Below are positions 57,794-64,000 of a stretch of DNA of 64,000 nt, piece by piece; position 1 is the stretch's first letter; every line of letters begins with the position of its first letter. Below the pieces are notes generated by a model that saw only the letters and a list, made by a program, of their open reading frames with translations, did no database searches and was not told where the DNA came from. Both the position numbers and the translations under genes were made by a program. The stretch is from JAAYXE01 sp964391195 (GTDB taxonomy: Bacteria; Chloroflexota; Anaerolineae; Anaerolineales; UBA4823). The DNA lies in contig CAYMLG010000004.1 of NCBI GenBank assembly GCA_964391195.1, positions 62,001 through 126,000 of the forward strand, in the 5' to 3' direction.

Positions 57794-57883
57794 ACCCACC
57801 TTGTGCACCCACCATGTGGACAGGCCGAGCGTAAATTCTATGCCGAAAAACTTATCGGTTTTCGAAAGATAAAGGAGTAAAGT

Positions 57884-59050
57884 ATGAACAGACTGACAAC
57901 CTTCCTCACCAGCATCGGGATCGGGGCAGGTCTGATGTATTTCTTCGACCCTGCCCGTGGCGACCGCCGGCGGGCCCTGGTCCGGGACCAGGTCTACAGC
58001 CTGCGCGATCGCAGCGACGACGCGATCGACACCGCCATGGTGGATTTGCGCAACCGTATGCGCGGCCTCCTGGCCGAAGGGATGGCGCGCCTGAGCGACC
58101 AGGAGACGCCGGACTGGCTGCTGGAGGAGCGCGTGCGCGCCGAATTGGGCCGGGCAACCAGCCACGCCGGCGCCATCGAGGTGCGGGCCGATGGGGGCAA
58201 GATCTATCTCAAAGGCCCGATCCTTGCCAGCGAAGTGGATTACCTGGTCCGGCAGGTCTCCCGGGTGCGCGGGGTCAAGGGCGTCGAGAACCAGCTCGAA
58301 GTGCATGAGAGCGCGGAAGGGGTCCACGGCCTGCAGGGCGTCACCACCAGGCGGCGCGCCAGGCCCGAGTGGGCCCAGGAGAACTGGTCGCCCTCCATGC
58401 GCCTGCTCACCGGCGTCGGCGGGACGATGCTGGCTTTCTATGGCGCCACCCGCAAAGGGCTGATCGGCTCCGCCCTGGGCCTGGCCGGGCTGGGTATGGC
58501 CGCCCGCGGGGTGACCAATATCGACCTCAAGAGCCTGCTCGGCGTCAGCGACCGGCGCGACACCATCCGCATCAACAAAGCCATCAATATCGATGCTCCG
58601 GCCGAGCAGTTGTACCAGTTCTGGGCCAACTACGAGAACTTTCCCAAGTTCATGGCCCACATCGAGGAAGTCAAGAACCTGGGCGACGGCCGCTCCCATT
58701 GGAAGGCCAGGGGGCCGGCCGGTTCTACCGTGGAGTGGGACGCAATCACCACCCGCCAGATGCCCAACGAGGAGCTGGCCTGGGAGAGCGTGGCCGGCTC
58801 GCAGGTGCAAACCCGGGGCAAAGTCCAGTTCCATGAAAACCCGGATGGCAGCACCCGGGTGACCGTCCACCTGCACTACACCCCTCCGGCCGGGATGGTC
58901 GGCCATGCGGTCGCTTCCCTGCTCGGCGCCAACCCCAAGCAGGCCATGGACGATGATCTGGCCCGCCTGAAGTCGCTCTTCGAACGAGGGGAGACTACGG
59001 TGAAGGGCCAAAAGTTGACCGGGCAGGACCTGGCGGGCGCGGCTACCTGA
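57884..59050 (+). CDS. SRPBCC-domain membrane protein with BON domain
   Basis: 388 residues. N-terminal membrane segment (about 5-22, FLTSIGIGAGLMYFF), then DPARGDRRRALVRD, a BON domain (about 78-148: LEERVRAELGRA, GGKIYLKGPIL), a hydrophobic stretch (about 165-205) and an SRPBCC/polyketide-cyclase domain (about 225-370: FWANYENFPKFMAHIEEVKN). BON binds phospholipid; SRPBCC binds hydrophobic ligands. AAGGAG upstream. Paralogous in its SRPBCC part to 60799-61656. Confidence 0.85.
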   Translation: MNRLTTFLTSIGIGAGLMYFFDPARGDRRRALVRDQVYSLRDRSDDAIDTAMVDLRNRMRGLLAEGMARLSDQETPDWLLEERVRAELGRATSHAGAIEVRADGGKIYLKGPILASEVDYLVRQVSRVRGVKGVENQLEVHESAEGVHGLQGVTTRRRARPEWAQENWSPSMRLLTGVGGTMLAFYGATRKGLIGSALGLAGLGMAARGVTNIDLKSLLGVSDRRDTIRINKAINIDAPAEQLYQFWANYENFPKFMAHIEEVKNLGDGRSHWKARGPAGSTVEWDAITTRQMPNEELAWESVAGSQVQTRGKVQFHENPDGSTRVTVHLHYTPPAGMVGHAVASLLGANPKQAMDDDLARLKSLFERGETTVKGQKLTGQDLAGAAT

Positions 59051-59088
59051 GCGCCGGCCGGTCTGTGCCTGGCGGTTTTCATGCACGC

Positions 59089-59133
59089 GGCGGTTTTTAT
59101 GTGGGGCGCACCTTGCTCTGCATAAAAACCGCC
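59089..59133. terminator. 13-bp hairpin after the BON-SRPBCC gene
   Basis: GGCGGTTTTTATG (59089-59101) pairs with CATAAAAACCGCC (59121-59133), 38 bp past the stop. No T run directly follows, so termination is uncertain. Confidence 0.55.
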
Positions 59134-59288
59134 CTGCGGGCCCGGTTCCTCCGGGGGTTCTTATGGTAGGAGAAACGAAATCAACGACGGATCATGAGGT
59201 GAGATCGACCGGCGCTCGGGACGAAATGCGCGGCAGCCGTCGCGACTCAGGCGAGCAGAGCCGTACCTCCAGTTCTTGAGCCGCAGTG

Positions 59289-59810
59289 ATGAGCAGTAGC
59301 AATGTAAAACAGGCCGGGGGCCTGCAAGTCGGCGAAGACCTGGAATTCCAGGAGAAGGAGTGGAAAGCCCAGCGGCTTGTATGGGCCCTGTTTGCGCTGC
59401 TCCTCCTGTTGGCCGCCGCCGGATTGTTTGGGGACGGGTTCCTGGCCCATGCGAGGGCCGGCGAGGAGGGGGAGAATTTATGGGTGAACTACCAACGCTT
59501 TGCCCGCATTTTCTCACCCCAAAAAATGCAGGTTTCGGTGCGCCCGCAGGCCTTCTCAGCCCAGGACGCGGTAGAAATCCGGGTCGATCGGGAGTTCATC
59601 GAGGGTGTACGCATAGAGAGCATCGAACCCGAGCCCTCCTCGGTCGAACTGCAGGCGGACAGCTACGTTTACACCTTCGAGGTGGGTGAGCTGCAGCAGG
59701 CCCATGAGATCGATTTCGACGTCCAGTTCCTGAGGATAGGCTTCCACCGGGCATGGTTTGGAGTCCCCGCCGGGGATGAAGTCCACCTCGCTTATTTCGT
59801 ATATCCGTAG
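59289..59810 (+). CDS. single-pass membrane protein of unknown function
   Basis: 173 residues from ATG at 59289 (a GTG at 59286 precedes it). One TM helix (about 30-50: LVWALFALLLLLAAAGLFG), an N-terminal cytosolic part and an extracytoplasmic beta-rich domain (about 65-173). Motif-less. It ends 9 bp before a DUF421 gene in the same direction, so a shared envelope role is likely. Confidence 0.72.
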   Translation: MSSSNVKQAGGLQVGEDLEFQEKEWKAQRLVWALFALLLLLAAAGLFGDGFLAHARAGEEGENLWVNYQRFARIFSPQKMQVSVRPQAFSAQDAVEIRVDREFIEGVRIESIEPEPSSVELQADSYVYTFEVGELQQAHEIDFDVQFLRIGFHRAWFGVPAGDEVHLAYFVYP

Positions 59811-59819
59811 AGGTGCAGG

Positions 59820-60281
59820 ATGAATGTAATCGTGCGCGCCCTCGCCATCTATTTTGGCCTGCTGATCATTCTGCGGCTCAGCGGAAAAAGGTCGCTCTCA
59901 CAGATCACCACCTTTGATTTCGTCCTTCTGTTGATTATCGGTGAGGCGACGCAGCAGGCGCTGCTGGGGAATGATTTCTCGATAACGAACGCATTTTTGG
60001 TCATCATCACTCTCATCGTCACCGATGTGGGCTTTTCCCTGTTGAAGCAGTACCTGCCCGCCGCAGAGAAAATCATCGACGGGGTGCCGCTGGTCATTGT
60101 GGAAGACGGCGCCCTGTTGAAAGAGCGGATGGATAAGGCCCGCATCGATGAGATGGATATCCTCAACGCGGCCCGGGAGAAGCAGGGCCTGGAACGGATC
60201 GACCAGATCAAGTACGCCGTGTTGGAACGCAGCGGCGGCATTTCTGTGATCCCGAAGCAGAGTGAGTCCGGCGGCGGATGA
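59820..60281 (+). CDS. DUF421 (YetF-like) membrane protein
   Basis: 153 residues, three TM helices, then the soluble DUF421 part. LRLSGKRSLSQITTFDFVLLL and GEATQQALLGNDFSITNAFL mark the family; the tail has RIDEMDILNAAREKQG and YAVLERSGGISVIPK. Members are linked to spore or envelope functions; the biochemical role is unknown. Its stop overlaps the start of a second, broken copy (ATGA). Confidence 0.88.
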   Translation: MNVIVRALAIYFGLLIILRLSGKRSLSQITTFDFVLLLIIGEATQQALLGNDFSITNAFLVIITLIVTDVGFSLLKQYLPAAEKIIDGVPLVIVEDGALLKERMDKARIDEMDILNAAREKQGLERIDQIKYAVLERSGGISVIPKQSESGGG

Positions 60282-60745
60282 ACCGGGGCGAGATATTTCT
60301 CCCCTCGGTGCCGCTGTTGGAAATCGTCCTCCGGGGATCGATCACCTATCTGGGCCTGTTTGCCCTGCTGCGTTTCGTGCTGAAGCGCGAAGCCGAGGCG
60401 GTGGGGATCACCGACCTGCTGTTTATCGTGCTGGTCGCCGGCGCCGCCCAAACGCACGATCATCGCCTGGGGTTATACTATAGATTGGCTGAGCTTCCGT
60501 TATCCCTTCTTTCGCCGCTTGCTGCGCCCTTCGCCCTTGCCGTTGATCGAAGATTGGCGGCTGGTCCGTGAGAATATGCGGAAGGAACGGATCTCCAGGG
60601 AAGAACTGCTGAGCGAGCTCCGGGAAGCGGGATCGCGGACTTGAGCGAGGTCGAGCGGATGTTCATGGAAGGGAACGGCAAGTTCAGCATCGTTCGCAAA
60701 GACCGGGAGCCAATCCAGGAGAAAGATCAGGAAGCGCCACGCTGA
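60278..60745 (+). pseudogene. second DUF421 gene, frameshifted twice
   Basis: The frame from ATG 60278 gives an intact DUF421 start (ITDLLFIVLVAGAAQ). After about 60452 the homology continues in another frame (IIAWGYTIDWLSFRYPFFRR and LREAG), then near 60637 it returns to the first frame (DLSEVERMFMEGN) to the TGA at 60743. Compared with the intact neighbour, ~23 residues are missing at the first break. In the first frame alone translation would stop at 60571. Either a decayed paralogue or two assembly indels. Confidence 0.75.
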
Positions 60746-60798
60746 GATGGGGGTAAGGTTTCATCGGTCAGGTTCATCCTCGCGAAAGGAGATGAAAT

Positions 60799-61656
60799 AT
60801 GATGCAATCGCGCGTTCAACAAGCAGGTGATTTGCTTCAAGCCATCCAACCGCAGCAGCAAGTCAATGTCGGCCAGACCGAACGCATCGCTTCGCTGTTG
60901 GGCGGAGCGGCCATGATTCTGTACACCCTGGTGCGCCCCTCGCGGTTGGCCCTCTCCCTGGCGGCCGGCGGCGGCTACTTGCTGTATCGCGGTCTGACCG
61001 GCCATTGTTTTGTTTACCAACTGCTGGAGATCGACCGGGAGAACGCACCCGGGGCGTCGGGCATCCGTGTCGAAGAAGCGATGACCATCAATCGCCCGCG
61101 CCCGGAGGTCTTCAGCTACTGGCGATCTTTTGAGAACCTGCCCACCTTCATGCAGCACCTGGAGCGGGTGGAGATCACCGGAGACCGCACCTCCCATTGG
61201 ACCGCGCACACGATCCTGGGCCAGACGATGGAGTGGGATGCGGAGATATTCGCCGAGAAAGAGAACGAGTACATCTCCTGGCACTCCTTGCCCGGGTCGC
61301 AGGTGAACAACAGCGGCACAGTGAGCTTCAAAGATGCTCCGGGAGGGCGGGGAACGGAGGTGCACGTGATCATCCGCTACGACCCGCCCGGGGGTTCCGC
61401 GGCGGCCGCCCTGGCCAAGCTGTTCAGGCAGGAGCCCAGCCAGCAGGTGAGCGACGACTTGCGCCGCTTCAAGCAGATCATGGAAGCCGGCGAGACGGCC
61501 ACTGTTTTCGGGCAGACCTCCGCCCGTGTGGAGCAGACCACCGCTGAGCGAGAAGAACTCAGCCGCCGCCGGGGGATCGATGTGGTGGAGGAGGCATCCA
61601 AAGAGTCCTTCCCCGCCAGCGATGCCCCCGCCTGGACTACAGGCCCAACCATATGA
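60799..61656 (+). CDS. SRPBCC-domain membrane protein
   Basis: 285 residues with AAGGAG well placed before ATG 60799. DUF2892-like membrane part (about 28-70: NVGQTERIASLLGGAAMILY), then a cyclase/SRPBCC domain (about 88-225: FSYWRSFENLPTFMQHLERV, and WHSLPGSQVNNSGTV). The last ~50 residues are charged, ending SKESFPASDAPAW, a tail seen in related proteins. Related to the BON-SRPBCC gene upstream. Confidence 0.85.
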   Translation: MMQSRVQQAGDLLQAIQPQQQVNVGQTERIASLLGGAAMILYTLVRPSRLALSLAAGGGYLLYRGLTGHCFVYQLLEIDRENAPGASGIRVEEAMTINRPRPEVFSYWRSFENLPTFMQHLERVEITGDRTSHWTAHTILGQTMEWDAEIFAEKENEYISWHSLPGSQVNNSGTVSFKDAPGGRGTEVHVIIRYDPPGGSAAAALAKLFRQEPSQQVSDDLRRFKQIMEAGETATVFGQTSARVEQTTAEREELSRRRGIDVVEEASKESFPASDAPAWTTGPTI

Positions 61657-61742
61657 AAGCTCCCCGGGTACCCCCGGACGATGGATGCGCGCAGGGGGAA
61701 AGCACTCCAACTTCAGATTGAGTTGAACACTGAGAGGGGATT

Positions 61743-62912
61743 ATGAGAGCAGTGACCTGGCATGGGAAATATGATGTTCGCGTAGATACGGTGCCGGACC
61801 CCATCCTGTTAAATCCGCGGGATGCGATCATTAAGGTAACCTCCACGGCCATTTGTGGCTCCGACCTGCACCTGTATGATGGGGTGATCCCCAGTATGAT
61901 CCCGGGGGACATCCTGGGACACGAGTTCATGGGAGAAGTCGTGCAAACCGGCGCGGGGGTAAAAAATTTGCGCCCCGGCGACCGGGTGGTGGTGCCTTTC
62001 TGCATCTCCTGTGGTGGGTGCAACTACTGCAAGAAGGGCGAATACTCGCTGTGCGATAACTCCAACCCCAACGCCTGGGCCGCTGAAGCGCTCTACGGCT
62101 TCTCTTCGGCCGGGTTTTTCGGCTACTCCCACCTGTTTGGCGGCTATGCCGGCGGGCAGGCGGAGTACGTGCGCGTCCCCTTCGCCGATGTCGGCCCGGT
62201 GAAGATACCCGACGGGATCGAGGATGAAAAGGTGCTCTTCCTGTCGGATATCTTCCCCACCGGATACCAGGCGGCGGAGAACGGGGAGATCCAACCGGGC
62301 GATGTGGTGGCCGTATGGGGCTGCGGCCCGGTTGGGCAGTTTGTGATCCAGAGCGCGTGGCTGCTCGGCGCCGAGCGCGTCATCGCCATCGATCACGTCA
62401 CCGAACGGCTCAAGATGGCCTATCACGCCGGCAAAGCCGAAGTGCTGAATTTTGAGAATTTAGATGTGGTGGAAGCGCTCAAAGATATGACCGGCGGCCG
62501 GGGCCCGGATGTGTGCATCGATGCAGTTGGCCTGGAGGCTGAAGGACACAACCTGGATACGCTGTACGATCGCGTAAAATTGAAACTCCACCTGGTCACC
62601 GACCTGGGCCACGTGCTGCGCCAGGTGATTCAGGCTTGCCGTAAAGGCGGGACGGTTTCGATCCCTGGCGTGTATGGGGGCTTCATGGATAAGATGAACA
62701 TCGGGGCGGCCTTTGGTAAGGGGGTGAAATTCCGCATGGGCCAGACACACGTTCAGCGTTATACTCAGCACCTGCTGCAGTTGATCCTGGATGGGAAGAT
62801 CGATCCTTCCTTTGTGATCACCCACGAACTCAGCCTGGAGGACGCGCCCCAGGGATACCGGATGTTCAAACAGTATGAGGACGATACGATCAAGGTTGTG
62901 TTGAAGCCATGA
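61743..62912 (+). CDS. zinc-dependent alcohol/formaldehyde dehydrogenase
   Basis: 389 residues, medium-chain MDR family, like glutathione-independent formaldehyde dehydrogenases. Catalytic zinc: C38 (ICGSDLHLY), H60, E61 (LGHEFMG); structural zinc: C87/C90/C93/C96/C104 (CISCGGCNYCKKGEYSLC). NAD loop AVWGCGPVGQF. Long for the family, with the extra central segment of formaldehyde dehydrogenases. It overlaps the next gene by 4 bp. Confidence 0.9.
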   Translation: MRAVTWHGKYDVRVDTVPDPILLNPRDAIIKVTSTAICGSDLHLYDGVIPSMIPGDILGHEFMGEVVQTGAGVKNLRPGDRVVVPFCISCGGCNYCKKGEYSLCDNSNPNAWAAEALYGFSSAGFFGYSHLFGGYAGGQAEYVRVPFADVGPVKIPDGIEDEKVLFLSDIFPTGYQAAENGEIQPGDVVAVWGCGPVGQFVIQSAWLLGAERVIAIDHVTERLKMAYHAGKAEVLNFENLDVVEALKDMTGGRGPDVCIDAVGLEAEGHNLDTLYDRVKLKLHLVTDLGHVLRQVIQACRKGGTVSIPGVYGGFMDKMNIGAAFGKGVKFRMGQTHVQRYTQHLLQLILDGKIDPSFVITHELSLEDAPQGYRMFKQYEDDTIKVVLKP

Positions 62913-63289
62913 CGAAGACAGAGGCGAGCGAAAGGGGCGTCGCCCCGGCTGCCCCGGCGGCCGGCCTGCAGGGGATTTACTTTTTAGCGACCGGTTTATG
63001 GCCCCTGCTGAGCCGCCGGACTTTCATCCGGGCGACCGGGCCAAAGTTCGATTTCTGGCTGGTGAACACCGTTGGCGCGCTGGTGGCAGCCATCGGTGGG
63101 GCGCTCACCCTGGCGGCGCTCCGACGCCGGGTTACGGCTGAGATACAACTCCTGGGGCTGGGCAGCGCCGCTGCGCTGGCGGCCGTGGATGTGTATTACT
63201 ACCGGCAGGGTAAAATCCCGCCGGTTTACCTGGTAGATGCCCTGGCGGAACTCTTTTTGATCTTGCTGTGGCTGGGCAGGAGGCGGTGA
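62909..63289 (+). CDS. small membrane protein after the dehydrogenase
   Basis: 126 residues, three to four TM helices (about 20-38, 48-68, 75-92 and a final one in AELFLILLWLGRR). ATGA overlap with the dehydrogenase stop indicates coupled translation. The signature FDFWLVNTVGALVAAIGG suggests a conserved family in this group, but no function is recognised. Confidence 0.78.
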   Translation: MTKTEASERGVAPAAPAAGLQGIYFLATGLWPLLSRRTFIRATGPKFDFWLVNTVGALVAAIGGALTLAALRRRVTAEIQLLGLGSAAALAAVDVYYYRQGKIPPVYLVDALAELFLILLWLGRRR

Positions 63290-63389
63290 GCCCCGGGCAT
63301 CCCAGGAAGCGCGCTGTGACCAGGGATAAACCCGGGAATCAGGCAAGATAGGGGGATACAAGACCAAAATTGAATTTGAGGAGGGAAAC

Positions 63390-64000
63390 ATGACGCTTCA
63401 AGCTGCCATCTTCGATATGGACGGCGTGTTGACCGCCACCGTGGAATACCATTACCAGTCCTGGAAAAGCGCCTGCGCTGAGTTCGGGCTGCCCTTCTCC
63501 CGAGAATTGAACGAGAAGCTGTTGGGGCTTACCCGGCAGCGTTCGCTCGAAGTGATCCTGGGAGAGGCGATTGTGCCGCCGGAGACCTTCCAGGAGATCC
63601 TGCGCTTAAAAAACGAACATTACCTGCGCCTGGTCGAAAAGATGTCCGCTGACGACCTGCTGCCCGGGGTGGCCAGCCTGTTGGCGGAGATGGAAACCGC
63701 CGGGATTCGCCTGGGCGTGGCCACTGCCAGCCAGAACGCCGCCCGGGTGCTAGACCGCCTGGGCATCGCTCGCTATTTTCAGGTCGTCGTTGATGGCACC
63801 GCCGGGCTGCCTTCGAAGCCCGCGCCGGACGTGTATTTGCACGCCGCCCGCCTGTTGCAGGCGGCGCCAGAAACCTGTCTGGTGCTGGAAGACAGCCAGG
63901 CCGGCGTGGAGGCTGCCTTAGCCGCCGGCATGTGCGTGGTGGGCCTCGGGCCGATCTCCCGTGTCGGGCAGGCTCATGCTGTGTTTTGCGACCTGTCGCG
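63390..64000 (+). CDS. HAD phosphatase, beta-phosphoglucomutase-like (3' end cut)
   Basis: ATG at 63390 after GAGGAGGG; 203 codons to the edge, open. HAD motif I FDMDGVLTATVEYH, motif II LGVATASQNA, motif III Lys in LPSKPAPDVYL, motif IV LEDSQAGVEAALAAGM. The cap is the helical type. Family includes beta-phosphoglucomutase and sugar phosphatases; the substrate is not readable. Only the last ~15 residues are likely missing. Confidence 0.9.
   Translation, partial: MTLQAAIFDMDGVLTATVEYHYQSWKSACAEFGLPFSRELNEKLLGLTRQRSLEVILGEAIVPPETFQEILRLKNEHYLRLVEKMSADDLLPGVASLLAEMETAGIRLGVATASQNAARVLDRLGIARYFQVVVDGTAGLPSKPAPDVYLHAARLLQAAPETCLVLEDSQAGVEAALAAGMCVVGLGPISRVGQAHAVFCDLS

Noticed and set aside
57218..59086. 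622-residue minus-strand frame
   Set aside because: Antisense to GT9-5 and the BON-SRPBCC gene, which both have clear domains and RBS.

Overview
The window looks like a metagenome-assembled scaffold of a Chloroflexota bacterium, most likely class Anaerolineae. The base composition is GC-rich. Gene content fits that group: a TIGR03663-type membrane glycosyltransferase ending in NHL repeats, Thr-rich lipoproteins with G5 and beta-propeller parts, large multi-sensor histidine kinases, an SPFH/HTH fusion, and GT9 glycosyltransferases without lipid A genes. This placement is an inference from families, not from a marker gene. A run of exactly 100 N (809-908) is a scaffolding gap inside a short tandem repeat.

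Layout. 1-10.4 kb, minus strand: a two-component pair (OmpR-type regulator cut by the window edge, dCache/HAMP/GAF/PAS kinase), an M20 dipeptidase, a DedA/VTT membrane protein, a cyclophilin, uridine kinase, and a second kinase with an Rcp1-like single-domain regulator. 10.4-11.4 kb: a long non-coding stretch with minisatellites, a 27-bp perfect hairpin, a possible small RNA and tRNA-Thr(CGU). 11.4-20.6 kb: a GT4 glycosyltransferase, then minus-strand genes for RsmD, a URO-D family protein, a TPR protein, a ChlI-like AAA+ ATPase, and a tightly packed six-gene run (lipoprotein, G5/propeller lipoprotein, UXS-like SDR, GtrA, small conserved protein, hotdog thioesterase). 20.7-25.7 kb, plus strand: ScpB, an RluB-type pseudouridine synthase and the TIGR03663-NHL protein. 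25.8-34.4 kb: a small membrane protein, Nudix, class II aldolase homologue, SPFH module, a tiny repeat protein with a structured leader, YbaK, a membrane protein and a PlsX-FabF pair. 34.6-39.4 kb: tRNA-Leu(GAG), an amino-acid ABC transporter without its ATPase, an SCP2 protein, an XRE-cupin regulator and an S41 peptidase lacking the usual lysine.

39.6-57.8 kb is the centrepiece: 13 plus-strand genes for a surface glycan. Five GT9 (heptosyltransferase-family) proteins and several GT2/GT4-like enzymes flank the ADP-heptose precursor genes GmhA (fused to a glycosyltransferase), GmhB and HldE. No HldD epimerase is present, which suggests a D,D-heptose. A UDP-galactopyranose mutase fused to a glycosyltransferase adds a galactofuranose branch. 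The two halves of the locus start from near-identical promoters: a 16-bp palindrome, a 7-bp gap, a 21-bp identical block, then -35 TTGAAG, 17 bp, and a -10. They are therefore probably one co-regulated unit.

57.9-64 kb: a plus-strand cluster of stress/envelope-like genes: two SRPBCC membrane proteins (one with BON), two DUF421 paralogues (the second broken by compensating frameshifts), a zinc alcohol dehydrogenase, a small membrane protein and a truncated HAD phosphatase.
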